The notes: generated by a model from the letters alone, not told the origin. A stretch of DNA of 64,000 nt from Ancylobacter sonchi (GCF_018390695.1 NZ_JAHBGF010000010.1:186001-250000); one strand, 5' to 3'; positions 53,992-63,426 are shown, counted from the first letter of the stretch. Translations and numbers: made by a program.

Positions 53992-54879
53992 ATGGCTACT
54001 ACATATACTTACACTTATTACTATGGCGTGAGTGGCGAGCACGGGACAAATATCAACACCAATAATGAAGGGCCTGTATCATTCGCCATCGAAGATGGCG
54101 ATACGCTCAATGTTGGTGAAGCTATCACGCTTACGGTGGGTTCTGACGCCGTTGAAGGAGTCTATCAGGGTATTTCGGAGGCCGGAGATCCTTATTTCAC
54201 CGTTGAGGGGCAGTATTATTTCGGCTCCAGCACGGAATATACGAACGGCGCCAACAACGCTCCTGCCTATACGGCAGAGACGTTCTGCTTCCTCACCGGC
54301 ACGCTCGTCGCGACGCCGGCCGGTCTGGTTGCGGTCGAGGATCTCGCCATCGGCGACCTGGTGCTGACCAGCGATGGCCGCACCGTTCCGGTGAAGTGGA
54401 TGGGCCGGCAGGCTTTCATGCCGGCGTTCGGCATGCCGGAAGCCCGCCGTCCGGTGATCATCGTCGCCGGTGCGCTGGGTGAGAACCTGCCCGCGCGCGA
54501 TCTGCGCGTGACCTCCGACCACGCACTCCTGCTCGACGGCACGCTGGTGCAGGCCGGCGCGCTGGTCAACGGCACGACGATCCGCCGCATGACCGCCGCG
54601 GAGCTCGGCGAGCGCTTCGTCGTCTACCACATCGAGCTCGAGAACCACGAACTCGTGGTCGCCGAGGGCGTGGCCGCCGAGACCTTCGTGGACAACGTCT
54701 CGCGCCGACACTTCGACAACTATGCCGAGTTCGAGGCGCTGTTCGGCACTTCGCCAGCCTCGATCGCCGAGATCGACCTGCCGCGCGTGAAGAGCGCCCG
54801 CCAGCTGCCGGCCTCGATCCGCGCCCGGGTGCAGGATGCGGCCGAGCGTCTGGTCCCGGCTCAGGGCGTCGCGGCCTGA
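53992..54879 (+). CDS. Hint-domain protein (Hint_2 type)
   Basis: 295 residues. An N-terminal part of about 95 residues is rich in Tyr, Thr, Asn and Gly with no known domain. A Hint domain follows, starting at the splice-type nucleophile Cys99: ETFCFLTGTLVATPAGLVAVEDLAIGDLVLTSDGRTVPVKWMGRQ. The block-B-like His is in LRVTSDHALLLDG (His177), and the domain ends near VAAETFVDN. The hydrophilic N-terminus without a signal peptide is like RTX-type exported proteins. Hint domains cleave or splice peptide bonds after Cys. A terminator follows directly. Confidence 0.88.
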   Translation: MATTYTYTYYYGVSGEHGTNINTNNEGPVSFAIEDGDTLNVGEAITLTVGSDAVEGVYQGISEAGDPYFTVEGQYYFGSSTEYTNGANNAPAYTAETFCFLTGTLVATPAGLVAVEDLAIGDLVLTSDGRTVPVKWMGRQAFMPAFGMPEARRPVIIVAGALGENLPARDLRVTSDHALLLDGTLVQAGALVNGTTIRRMTAAELGERFVVYHIELENHELVVAEGVAAETFVDNVSRRHFDNYAEFEALFGTSPASIAEIDLPRVKSARQLPASIRARVQDAAERLVPAQGVAA

Positions 54880-54980
54880 GCGGACCGGGTCACATGGGCG
54901 GCGGAGCGTCACGGCGCCGCCGCGCCAGTGCCGGGGAGGGCCGCTGCCTGAGCGGCCGTCCTTGAGATGACCAAAACGAC

Positions 54981-55027
54981 AAAAGCCCGGCGAGGATGAC
55001 GCGATGTCTTCCCTTCGCCGGGCTTTT
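54981..55027 (+). terminator. Intrinsic terminator
   Basis: AAAAGCCCGGCGA (54981-54993) pairs with TCGCCGGGCTTTT (55015-55027): 13 bp with A-tract and T-tract flanks, a textbook bidirectional terminator 102 bp after the Hint gene stop. Confidence 0.92.
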
Positions 55028-55458
55028 GCTTTCGAATTCGTCGCTGCGTCGGCTAAATGGCTGGCGTCTTGCGCGCTTCTTGCCAGCCGGAGCCGATAGC
55101 CGGAGGCTCCCTTGGCGGCGGGAGCGACGGGCGCACCTTGCCACGCGAGGCGATCCTGCGGCCCTTTCGCCGGCCTGACGCCCTGCGAATACAATTGCAT
55201 AGTCCGGACCTTAGAGCCGGATCGTTTCGTCCGCGATCCGCTCCACCCGGTACCGGGACTGAACACCTAGCCTTGGCTTCCTATGCTGCCGGCGAGTTTC
55301 ATGCCTCCGGCGTGAGCACGGTTCATCCCCGGAACGGACGGTGGCAGGCGTGATTTCGCCCCGGCGCGATCTCTCCTTTAGGTGCCGGGCCGGCGCGCGG
55401 GCCTCATCAACTCGCCCAGGAAGGCTCAGCACGAGGTAACCGGGCCGACTGGCCGGAA
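55028..55458. other. Intergenic region without recognised gene
   Basis: 431 bp between two terminators. Short ORFs on both strands are low-complexity or Arg-rich and have no ribosome sites. I see no RNA gene or mobile element; possibly decayed DNA. Confidence 0.35.
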
Positions 55459-55484
55459 GGAGCGCCCCCGAATGGGAGCGCTCC
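55459..55484 (-). terminator. Terminator of the carbohydrate operon
   Basis: GGAGCGC (55459-55465) and GCGCTCC (55478-55484) with an inner CCC/GGG extension and a GAAT loop, just beyond the stop of the last leftward gene at 55492. Confidence 0.65.
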
Positions 55485-55491
55485 GCTCCTT

Positions 55492-56487
55492 TCAGAGCGC
55501 CAGCTCGCGCCGCAGTATCTCCAGCCGCTCCATGGCGACGACGCCGTCGGCGATGGTCGGCGCCGCCGTCTCGATGCCGGCCAGCGCCGGCACCACATCG
55601 GCCAGCAGTGCGTGATAGCCCTTCGGATCCTCATTCGCCGCGGCGGTGAAGTTCGGCTTCCAGGTGAGGGAATCCACGTCGTCGGCGAGGGTGGCGGCGG
55701 GGTCGGCGACCTTGAAGGGCGGGTTTCGGTGCCAGCGGATCTCGATGACGTCCTCGACCTCGATGCGCTGATGGTCGCCCATCAGCTCGATCCGCTCCAC
55801 CGGGGTGCCGCGCGACTGGATGGTACCCATGGCGATGTTGCCGATCGCCCCGCATTCGAACTCGAAGCCGACATGGAACAGCACCCGGCCCGGAACCTTC
55901 TCGATCTTGCGCGCGGAAATCGTCTTCACCGGCGAGACCAGGAAGGAGACGAGATCCATGTAATGCACGCAGTGATGCAGGAAGAAGCCGGTATAGTCGA
56001 CGTTGCCGACGAAGTATCCCGGCGCGGTCATGTAGTAGCCGGTGATGCCCAGCACGTCGCCGAAGCGGCCGGAGCGCACGATGTTCGCGGCCATCTTGTT
56101 GCCGACCGAGTAGCGCTTCATGAAGCCGACCAGCAGCGGCTTCTTCGCCTTCTCCGAGGCGGCGAGCAGTTCGCGCGCGCCGGCGGCGGTGCCGGCCGGC
56201 GGCTTCTCCATGAACACGCCGAGCCCGCGCTCCAGCGCCTTCTTGCCGAAGGCGAGGTGCTGGTCGGGGCCGACCGCCATGCCCACCGCGTCGAGGCCGG
56301 GGGTGGCCAGCAGCGTCTCGACATCGCTGGTGAGGTTCGTCACGCCGAACTGCCGGCCGGCATCGGCGAGGCGGGCGCCGTCGATGTCGCACAGCGCGGT
56401 GAGCTTCACGTCATGGCGGACGAGTTGCGGCAGCAGCATCTGGGTGGCGTGGATGCCGCAGCCGATCCAACCGATATTGAGGGTCAT
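55492..56487 (-). CDS. Gfo/Idh/MocA family oxidoreductase
   Basis: 331 residues. IGWIGCGIHATQMLLPQLVRHDVKL is the Rossmann start, and GLGVFMEKPPAGTAAGAREL the EKP signature. The C-terminal part has the HHCVHYMDLVSFL stretch typical for substrate-binding residues. It is the last gene of the leftward carbohydrate operon and overlaps the epimerase by 4 bp. It likely oxidises the sugar or polyol taken up by the ABC system. It is only distantly related to the one at 10716. Confidence 0.92.
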   Translation of the reverse strand: MTLNIGWIGCGIHATQMLLPQLVRHDVKLTALCDIDGARLADAGRQFGVTNLTSDVETLLATPGLDAVGMAVGPDQHLAFGKKALERGLGVFMEKPPAGTAAGARELLAASEKAKKPLLVGFMKRYSVGNKMAANIVRSGRFGDVLGITGYYMTAPGYFVGNVDYTGFFLHHCVHYMDLVSFLVSPVKTISARKIEKVPGRVLFHVGFEFECGAIGNIAMGTIQSRGTPVERIELMGDHQRIEVEDVIEIRWHRNPPFKVADPAATLADDVDSLTWKPNFTAAANEDPKGYHALLADVVPALAGIETAAPTIADGVVAMERLEILRRELAL

Positions 56488-57365
56488 CGACGGTATTCCG
56501 TGAGGGTGATGTGGGACTTCATGAAGGCGACGCTGGCCGAGAGACGGTCGCTCTCGTCCTCATGCGGGGCGCGCCACTGCGCGAAGGGAACGCCGAAGCG
56601 GTCGTCGCGGCGGCGGAACGGCTCCAGCGAGATCGGGCCGGCATAGCCGATCTCGTGCAGCGCACGGCACACCGCCACCCAGTCGGTAGCGCCGGTGCCG
56701 GGGAAGCCGCGATGGTTCTCGTTGGCCTGGAAATGCACCACGCGGCCGGCGGCGAGGCGCATCGCCTCCGGGATCGAGCTCTCTTCCATGTGCATGTGGA
56801 AGGTGTCGAGCATCAGCTGGATGGCGGGGTGATCGACGGCATCCAGCAACTCGATCGCCTGCTGGGTGGTGCACAGCACGTCGCTTTCGAAGCGGTTCAG
56901 CGGTTCGACGGCGAGCAGGATGCCGTGCTTCGCCGCGTAGTCACCGGCCTCGCGCAGGCCGTCGACGCAGCGCTGCTTGCGGGCGAGGCGCTCCTCCTCC
57001 GCCACCGGCTGCGGCGGCCGGCCGGCGAACACCAGCGGGTTGCCGGTGAGCGGCCCACCGACGATCTTCGCACCGAGCGCCACCGCCTGGTCGACGGTGT
57101 ATTTCAGATAGTCGATGCCGGCCCGGTGCGCGTCCGCCTCGGCGGAGGAAAGGTTGCGCTGGAGATTGACGCGCGCGGCGAGCACCACGTCGAGCCCGGC
57201 CTCGTCGAGCGCCTTCCGGGCCACCTTGGCATCGATCTCGCCGACCTCGGGCACCAGCAGCTCGACGAAATCGTAGCCGTGCTCGCGCATGCGGGCGAAG
57301 AGCGGGAAATGCTCGGCCGTGAAGGGCCGGGCATATTGCATGGAGATCAACCCAATCGGGTTCAT
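56484..57365 (-). CDS. Sugar phosphate isomerase/epimerase (TIM-barrel AP_endonuc_2 fold)
   Basis: 293 residues from MNPIGLISMQYARPF, with GAGGA 8 bp upstream. The TIM-barrel metal site of D-psicose/tagatose 3-epimerases is visible: Glu in VEPLNRFESDV, Asp and His in MLDTFHMHMEE, HFQANENHRGFPG and Glu in SLEPFRRR. It would epimerise a ketose or similar at C3, before the dehydrogenase step. Confidence 0.88.
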   Translation of the reverse strand: MNPIGLISMQYARPFTAEHFPLFARMREHGYDFVELLVPEVGEIDAKVARKALDEAGLDVVLAARVNLQRNLSSAEADAHRAGIDYLKYTVDQAVALGAKIVGGPLTGNPLVFAGRPPQPVAEEERLARKQRCVDGLREAGDYAAKHGILLAVEPLNRFESDVLCTTQQAIELLDAVDHPAIQLMLDTFHMHMEESSIPEAMRLAAGRVVHFQANENHRGFPGTGATDWVAVCRALHEIGYAGPISLEPFRRRDDRFGVPFAQWRAPHEDESDRLSASVAFMKSHITLTEYRR

Positions 57366-57421
57366 TGCAGACGTCCTCGGTCGAGCCCGCGTCGCGAGAT
57401 TGCGGCGGCGGGGGTGTTGCG

Positions 57422-58255
57422 TCAGCCCTTCACGGCGCCCTGGGTCATGCCGCCGATGAGGTGGCGCTGGACGAAGAGGAAGAGCAAGGTGGCGGGGAGG
57501 GCGCCGACCACCGCGCCGGCGGCGAGCAGGCCCCATTCGATCTGGTACTCACCGATCAGCGTCTGGATCGCCACGGTGACCGGGCGCACGTTCCGCCCGC
57601 CCAGTGTGAGCGCGTAGAGATATTCGTTCCAGGCGGTGATGAAGATGTAGATGCCGGTGGAGATGATGCCTGGCACCATCAGCGGCAGCACGATCCGGCG
57701 CAGCGTGGTGAGCCGCGAGCAGCCATCGGTCATCGCCGCCTCGTCGAGGCTCTTGGGGATGGCGCCGACGTAGCTGGTCAGCATCCACACCGCGAAGGGA
57801 ATGGCGACGGTGGAATTGGCGAGGATCAGCGCGAAATGGGTGTCGAGCAGCCCGAAGCGCCGCATCAGCACGAAGAGCGGCAGGATCAGCAGCACCACCG
57901 GGAACATGTTGATGAGCAGGAATTGCAGCATCAGCAGCCGCCGGCCGGGGAAGCGGAAGCGCGAGAAGGAGTAGGCGGCGGTCACCGCGACCACGAGACC
58001 GAGCGCCATGGTGCCGGTGGCGATGATCAGGCTGTGCAGCATGTTGGTCAGGAAGGAGGTCTGCCCCAGCAGTCGCCAGTAATTGTCGAGGCTCCAGCCG
58101 GCCGGCGACAGCGAGACGCCGCTGGAGGCGATCTGCGCCGAGGGAGTCAGCGAGGTCAGGACCATCCACGCAAAGGGCGCCATGGCGAACAGCACGATCA
58201 GCGCCACCGGCAGGTCGGTGGTGAGGATGCGACGCAGGGTGGAGGGCTTGTTCAT
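57422..58255 (-). CDS. Carbohydrate ABC transporter permease 2 (MalG-type)
   Basis: 277 residues from MNKPSTLRRILTTDLPV. About six membrane segments and the EAA motif EAAMTDGCSRLTTLRRIVLPLMVPGI. It ends with a MalG-like RHLIGGMTQGAVKG tail (the CUT1 class G-A-V-K-G end). Starts in a 4-bp overlap with permease 1. Confidence 0.93.
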   Translation of the reverse strand: MNKPSTLRRILTTDLPVALIVLFAMAPFAWMVLTSLTPSAQIASSGVSLSPAGWSLDNYWRLLGQTSFLTNMLHSLIIATGTMALGLVVAVTAAYSFSRFRFPGRRLLMLQFLLINMFPVVLLILPLFVLMRRFGLLDTHFALILANSTVAIPFAVWMLTSYVGAIPKSLDEAAMTDGCSRLTTLRRIVLPLMVPGIISTGIYIFITAWNEYLYALTLGGRNVRPVTVAIQTLIGEYQIEWGLLAAGAVVGALPATLLFLFVQRHLIGGMTQGAVKG

Positions 58256-59175
58256 TTCTCCACCTCGCGCATGGTGCGGGCCAGATAGACGGCGACGAAG
58301 CTGCCGAGCAGGATGGTGAAGGTGACGGCGATGGCGGTGCCGTAGCCGAAATCGAGGTTCTGCCGGGCCTTGATGAAGGCGTAGAGCGGCAGCGTGTGGG
58401 TGGAGTAGCCGGGGCCGCCGCCGGTCATCACGAAGATGACGTCCATCGAGTTCGCCACCCAGATCACCCGGAGCAGGCCGGCGGTGGCGAGCACCGGCAT
58501 GATGCCGGGCAGGGTGATGTGCAGGAATTGCCGCCAGGACGAGGCGCCGTCGAGCGAGGCGGCTTCGTACTGGCTCTTGGGGATGCCCTGCAGGCCGGCG
58601 AGGATCATCACCGCGAAGAAGGGGAAGCCCTGCCAGGTGAGCGTGGCGATCACCGCATAGAGCGCGAGATGCGGGTCGGCCAGCCACGGCACCGCGCCCT
58701 GCACCACCGAGAGATAGATCAGCAGGTCGTTGAGCACGCCGGTATTGGGATCGTAGATCCAGCGCCACATCAGCGCGATCACCACGCTGGGTAGCGCCCA
58801 GGGAATGATGATCAGCGCGCGGGCAACGCTGCGCCAGGGGAATTCGCGGTTCAGCAGGATGGCGGTGACGAGGCCGAGCCCCATCTGCAGCGGCACGGTG
58901 AGGCCGATCCAGATCACAGTGTTCCACAGTGCGGTCCAGAACACCGGGTCGCTGAACAGCTTGATGTAGTTGCCGAACCCCACGAAGCGGCTGGCATTCG
59001 GCCGGAACAGGATCAGGTCGTAGAAGCTGGTGATCACGGCCTGCGCCATCGGCAGGAAGACGATGACGGCTGTCACCACCACGGCCGGCGCCAGCAGCCA
59101 ATAGGGGGTGAGATGCGCCCGGCGCCAGAAGGGGCCGGGGCTTTCGGCGGCGCGTGTGGGGGTGACGATCGACAT
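58252..59175 (-). CDS. Carbohydrate ABC transporter permease 1 (MalF-type)
   Basis: 307 residues from MSIVTPTRAAESPG, about six membrane segments, EAA motif EAASLDGASSWRQFLHITLPGIMPVLATA. CUT1-class permease, pairing with permease 2. The ORF extends 22 residues upstream without a ribosome site. Confidence 0.92.
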   Translation of the reverse strand: MSIVTPTRAAESPGPFWRRAHLTPYWLLAPAVVVTAVIVFLPMAQAVITSFYDLILFRPNASRFVGFGNYIKLFSDPVFWTALWNTVIWIGLTVPLQMGLGLVTAILLNREFPWRSVARALIIIPWALPSVVIALMWRWIYDPNTGVLNDLLIYLSVVQGAVPWLADPHLALYAVIATLTWQGFPFFAVMILAGLQGIPKSQYEAASLDGASSWRQFLHITLPGIMPVLATAGLLRVIWVANSMDVIFVMTGGGPGYSTHTLPLYAFIKARQNLDFGYGTAIAVTFTILLGSFVAVYLARTMREVEK

Positions 59176-59272
59176 ACTGAATTCCGTGGCTGTCGCGCGT
59201 GGAGAGAGGTTCCGGCCACCGGCCGGAACCTGATGCGTCACGGGGCGTCGGCGCGGGGCCGGACCCGAGGGA

Positions 59273-60484
59273 TCACTGCGCGACGAGTGCGTTCAGCTCT
59301 TCCATCATCTGCTGCGAGGAGATCTGCCCGGTCAGGGCCCGCTGCATGGCGGTCTGCCAGGCGGTGTTCACGAACTCCGAGGTGGCGGCGTTCTGCGGCA
59401 GCACATGCGCGAAGGGCAGGGACTCCACCGTGGCGTCGACGAAGCGGCGCTCATGCAGCTTCCAGTCCTTGGCGCCGCTCTTGGTCACCGTCATCTGGCC
59501 GGTGGCGCTGTTGAAGGCGACGTTGTTCTGCCCTTCGGCAAGGAAGGAGATCCACTTCCACGCCGCGTCCTTGTGCGGCGAGGCGGAGAACACCGCCAGC
59601 GATTCATCGCCATAGGAAGTCCAGCGACCATCGCCGCATTTCGGCACCGGCACCGCCGACACCTTGTCGCCGAGCGCCGCCACGAGGTCCCTGGACGAGC
59701 CGATATGGTGGATGGTCATCGCGGTCTTGCCGGCCTTGAAGGCGCCGATGATCTCCTGGAAGCCGTCATTCGGCGCCGAGGGCGGGATCACCTTGTCCTT
59801 GCGGAACAGGTCGATCACCCACTGATTGGCGGCGACCGCCTGCGGGTTGGTCAGCCCGCCCGGCTTGAGCGCGCCGCCCTGCGAGAACACGAAGGCGCCC
59901 CACTGGTCCCAACCGCCCTTGCCGCCGCGCAGGCCGAAGCCATAGACATCGGGCGCCTTGGTCAGCTTGATCGCCGCGTCGCGGAAATCCTCGCAGGTCG
60001 CCGGCGGCTTGAGGCCGGCGGCGGCCAACATGTCGGTGCGGTAGTAGAGGTACAGGACGACATACTGGATCGGCAGATAGTACTGCGTGCCGTCCGGACC
60101 CTTGTTCAGCTCCAACAGGTTGTCGAGCAGGTCGGCCTTGCCGGGCCACGCATTGATGCGATCGCCGAGCGGCTCGAGCGCGCCCATCTCGACGAGGCGC
60201 GGCTGCGCGAACAGCTTCACCATCGCCGCATCGGGAGCGTTGCCGCCGATCAGCGCGGTATAGAGATTGTCGTAATAGCTGTTCCAGGGAACGTTCTCGG
60301 CCTCGACCTTGATCCCCGGATTGGCCTTCTCGAACTTCGCCACCAGCTCCGACATCGGATTGGCCGGGTTGTCGAAGTGGTACCAGAAGCGAACCGTCTC
60401 AGCGTTGGCCGAGCCGGTCGCCATCGCGGCGGCGAATGTGGCGGCGACGGCGAGGCCGGCCGCAAATTTTCTCAAGAGTCCCAT
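59273..60484 (-). CDS. Carbohydrate ABC transporter substrate-binding protein (family 1)
   Basis: 403 residues, GGAGG upstream. Signal peptide ends at ATGSANA/ETVRFWYHF. SBP_bac_1 domain: MSELVAKFEKANPGIKVEAENVPWNSYYDNLYTAL, GGNAPDAAMVKL and FKAGKTAMTIHHIGS. UgpB/MalE-like, sugar or glycerol-phosphate receptor in the periplasm. Confidence 0.93.
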   Translation of the reverse strand: MGLLRKFAAGLAVAATFAAAMATGSANAETVRFWYHFDNPANPMSELVAKFEKANPGIKVEAENVPWNSYYDNLYTALIGGNAPDAAMVKLFAQPRLVEMGALEPLGDRINAWPGKADLLDNLLELNKGPDGTQYYLPIQYVVLYLYYRTDMLAAAGLKPPATCEDFRDAAIKLTKAPDVYGFGLRGGKGGWDQWGAFVFSQGGALKPGGLTNPQAVAANQWVIDLFRKDKVIPPSAPNDGFQEIIGAFKAGKTAMTIHHIGSSRDLVAALGDKVSAVPVPKCGDGRWTSYGDESLAVFSASPHKDAAWKWISFLAEGQNNVAFNSATGQMTVTKSGAKDWKLHERRFVDATVESLPFAHVLPQNAATSEFVNTAWQTAMQRALTGQISSQQMMEELNALVAQ

Positions 60485-60504
60485 GACGCGTTTCCTCCAT
60501 TGGT

Positions 60505-61479
60505 TCAGGCTTTTGTTTGGTTCTTGATTGTTGTTGCGACCTCGCCCGCCACCTTCAGCGCCTCACGCGCCGCAGCGAGTTCGTTCGTGTTCTGCAGGAA
60601 TCCGTGGGTGACGCCGGGCACGACGTCGAAACGGTCGGTGCGCCCCAGTGCCTTCAGCCGGGCATCGAGCGCCACCGTGTCGGAAAACAGCGGGTCGACG
60701 CCGGCCGCCATCAGATAGAGCGGTGGCAGCGCGGCGAGCGCGGCGTCCGTAGCGGCGAGCGGGCAGGCGAGGGGATCGCCGACGAGATCGCGCCCGGCGA
60801 CATACCAGTCCCAGTAGCGGCCCATCCGCGCGGTGGTGAGGCCGGGCCCGTTCTCGAAGCGGCGATAGGACGAGCCGGTGAGATCGGTCGTGTAGTTGCC
60901 ATAGAACAGCAGGGCGCCGTCCGGCAGATCCCGCCCGGCGGCCTGCTCGTGCAGCATGGCGGCGAGGGCGAGATTGGCGCCGGCGGAGTCTCCGGAAACC
61001 AACACCGGCCCTTCCAGTCCCTCGACGGCGCCGGCGAGCACCGCCCGCAGCGTCGCCACGGTGTCGAAGAGGCCGGCCGGATAGGGGTGCTCCGGCGCGA
61101 GGCGGTAGTCCGGCAGCACGACGCGCATGCGGGCCGCGTTCGCCAGCACCCGCGCGCAGCGCTCATGCGTCTCCGGCGAGCAAAAGGCGAAACCGCCGCC
61201 ATGCACGAACAGGATGGTGCCGAGCCCGGCCTCATGCGGCGTCAGGATGCGCAGACGAACCTCGGCCGAGCCGAGCGCCGCGTCGGCGGGAAGCATCGCC
61301 TCGCGATCATCAGCCATCTCTGGCAGGTTGACGTTCCAGCGCCGGTTGTTCCGCGCGGCGAGGGCGCGTCCCTCGGCGGCCGGTAGCAGCGTCGCGTCGG
61401 GCTGCGGACCGGTCTCGGCGGCGACCTTGTCGATGAGGGCGCGCATCTCAGCCGAGAGGATGCCGGGATCGACGGTCAT
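60505..61479 (-). CDS. Alpha/beta hydrolase (HSL family)
   Basis: 324 residues. The hormone-sensitive-lipase-type oxyanion motif HGGGFAF, the nucleophile elbow GDSAGAN, and His in GVTHGFLQN are present. It presumably de-esterifies or de-lactonises the imported compound in the cytoplasm. Its start overlaps the GntR stop by 4 bp, and it is followed after 20 bp by the binding-protein gene. Confidence 0.92.
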   Translation of the reverse strand: MTVDPGILSAEMRALIDKVAAETGPQPDATLLPAAEGRALAARNNRRWNVNLPEMADDREAMLPADAALGSAEVRLRILTPHEAGLGTILFVHGGGFAFCSPETHERCARVLANAARMRVVLPDYRLAPEHPYPAGLFDTVATLRAVLAGAVEGLEGPVLVSGDSAGANLALAAMLHEQAAGRDLPDGALLFYGNYTTDLTGSSYRRFENGPGLTTARMGRYWDWYVAGRDLVGDPLACPLAATDAALAALPPLYLMAAGVDPLFSDTVALDARLKALGRTDRFDVVPGVTHGFLQNTNELAAAREALKVAGEVATTIKNQTKA

Positions 61480-62162
61480 TGCTGGGTTTCCGGGAAAACG
61501 TCGGGGCCGAAGTCGACGATGGTGGCGATGTGGCGGCGCATGGCGGTGGTGGCGCTGGCGATGTCGCCGCTGGCGATGGCGTCGATCAGGCTGCGATGGC
61601 GCTGGGCGGTCGCCAGCAGGTCGCGCACGCCGCGGCTGCGGGAGATCTTGAAGCGGTGATTGTGCACCAGGCAGCGGTGCAGGATCGGGTCGAGGGCCGG
61701 CAGGCGGGCATCCTGGAGGATGCGCCGGTGGAAGTCGCGATCGATGGAGGCGAGCAGCAACTCGTCATCCGCATCGGCGGCCTGAAGCATCTGCGCCATC
61801 ATGGCGTTGAGATCGTCGATGAGCGACGGGCTCGGCGAGCGGACGACGCGCGGCAGGCCGGCGCATTCGATGTGGTCGCGCAGGCGGAACATCTCGACCG
61901 CCTCATCCTCGGTGCAGTCGGACACCTGCGTGCCGCGATGCCCCTGACGGCGCACCAGCCCCTCCTCCTGCAATTGCAGCAGGGCCTCGCGCACCGTGCC
62001 CTGGCTGCACTGGAAGTGGGCGGCGAGGTCAAGCTCGGTGAGGCCGGTGCCGGCCGGCAGCGTGCCGAGCATGATGTCGCGCTTCAGCGCATTGAACGCC
62101 GCGCTGGCCTTGGGTGGCCTGCTGGCGCCTCTGCTCGGGGATTTGGTGGAAAAATACACCAT
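61476..62162 (-). CDS. GntR family transcriptional regulator (FCD type)
   Basis: 228 residues with a GntR wHTH (IMLGTLPAGTGLTELDLAAHFQCSQGTVREALLQLQEEGLVRR) and FCD effector domain. First gene of the leftward carbohydrate operon, so it controls its own transport genes; the palindrome at 62198 is the likely site. The alternative start is a GTG immediately after the ATG. Confidence 0.93.
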   Translation of the reverse strand: MVYFSTKSPSRGASRPPKASAAFNALKRDIMLGTLPAGTGLTELDLAAHFQCSQGTVREALLQLQEEGLVRRQGHRGTQVSDCTEDEAVEMFRLRDHIECAGLPRVVRSPSPSLIDDLNAMMAQMLQAADADDELLLASIDRDFHRRILQDARLPALDPILHRCLVHNHRFKISRSRGVRDLLATAQRHRSLIDAIASGDIASATTAMRRHIATIVDFGPDVFPETQQ

Positions 62163-62197
62163 CGGGCGTGCCGGTTCCGTGTTGCCTCATGGGCAGA

Positions 62198-62219
62198 TTA
62201 TCATTATCGATAATGATAA
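62198..62219. promoter_or_regulatory. GntR operator palindrome (22 bp)
   Basis: A perfect 22-bp palindrome with half-site TTATCATTATC, in the 102-bp gap between the GntR gene and the divergent ATPase gene. A further GATAAT lies directly to its right (62221-62226). It is well placed to repress both directions. Confidence 0.82.
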
Positions 62220-62264
62220 CGATAATTCAGTCAAGCCCGAAACGGCAAGTCGAGGAGGAAAACG

Positions 62265-63341
62265 ATGTCGGCCATAGCCCTGAAGGGTGTGCGCAAGTCC
62301 TATGGCGACGTGCAGGTCATCCGCAGCATCGACATCGAGATCGAGAGCGGCGAGTTCCTGGTGCTGGTGGGGCCGTCCGGCTGCGGCAAGTCGACCCTGC
62401 TGCGCATGATCGCCGGTCTCGAGGAGATCACCGGCGGCGATCTGGTCATCGCCGGCACGCGGGTGAACGCGCTGCCGCCGGCCCAGCGGGACATCGCCAT
62501 GGTGTTCCAGGACTACGCGCTCTATCCGCATATGAGCGTGGAGGACAACATGTCCTTCGGCCTCAAGATGCGCGGCGCCAATGAGAACGAGGTCGGCCGG
62601 CGCGTCGAGCAGGCGGCCGACATCCTCAAGCTGCGCGACTATCTCAAGCGGCGTCCCTCGCAGCTCTCCGGCGGCCAGCGCCAGCGCGTCGCCATGGGCC
62701 GCGCCATCGTGCGCGAGCCGGCGGCCTTCCTGTTCGACGAGCCGCTGTCCAATCTCGACGCGGCGCTGCGGGTGGAGATGCGGCTGGAGATCGCCAAGCT
62801 GCACAGCCGCATGAAGGCGACCACCGTGTATGTCACCCATGACCAGGTGGAGGCGATGACGCTCGCCGACCGCATCGTGGTGATGAATGCCGGCCATGTG
62901 GAGCAGATCGGCGCGCCGTTGCAGCTCTATCACAAGCCGGCGACGCTGTTCGTCGCGCGCTTCATCGGCAGCCCGACCATGAACACGCTGCCGGGCGTGG
63001 CGGCGGTGTCGCCGGGCGGCACGGCACTGAAGGTGTTGCAGGGCACGATCGCGCTCCAGCAGGAGGCGTCGATTCGCGACGACCAGCCGATCGTGCTCGG
63101 CGTGCGGCCGGAGGATCTTTCGCTCTGCGGCGAAGGCGAGGCGTGGTTTGCCGGCGAGATCGCCGTCGCCGAGCGGCTGGGCAGCCAGACCTACGCCTAT
63201 GTCGATATCGGCCACACCCGCATGCTGACCATCGAATGCCCGCGCGACGCCGAGATCCATGTCGGCGACAAGGTGAATGTGCGCGGCAACGCGGCCAAGC
63301 TGCACATCTTCGACGAGGCGACCGGCCAGCGGCTGAACTGA
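62265..63341 (+). CDS. Carbohydrate ABC transporter ATP-binding protein (UgpC/MsmK-like)
   Basis: 358 residues preceded by GAGGAGG. Motifs: Walker A GPSGCGKST, Q-loop VFQDYALYPHMSV, signature LSGGQRQRVAMGRAI, Walker B FLFDEPLSNLDAAL, H-loop VTHDQVEAMTLADR; C-terminal TOBE region (VLGVRPEDL). CUT1-class ATPase for the permeases at 57422-59175, transcribed in the opposite direction from the rest of the system. Confidence 0.93.
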   Translation: MSAIALKGVRKSYGDVQVIRSIDIEIESGEFLVLVGPSGCGKSTLLRMIAGLEEITGGDLVIAGTRVNALPPAQRDIAMVFQDYALYPHMSVEDNMSFGLKMRGANENEVGRRVEQAADILKLRDYLKRRPSQLSGGQRQRVAMGRAIVREPAAFLFDEPLSNLDAALRVEMRLEIAKLHSRMKATTVYVTHDQVEAMTLADRIVVMNAGHVEQIGAPLQLYHKPATLFVARFIGSPTMNTLPGVAAVSPGGTALKVLQGTIALQQEASIRDDQPIVLGVRPEDLSLCGEGEAWFAGEIAVAERLGSQTYAYVDIGHTRMLTIECPRDAEIHVGDKVNVRGNAAKLHIFDEATGQRLN

Positions 63342-63426
63342 GCGCCGACGCGGCCCGCCCTTGCGGTGGGCCGCCCTTCAGACGCGAATCGAAGAAACCG
63401 AATCAAGCATCTGAGATACAAAAGAA

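Noticed and set aside
55211-55432. Short leftward frame before the carbohydrate operon terminator
   Set aside because: Arg-rich, no start signal, and ends in a region with no conserved domain.
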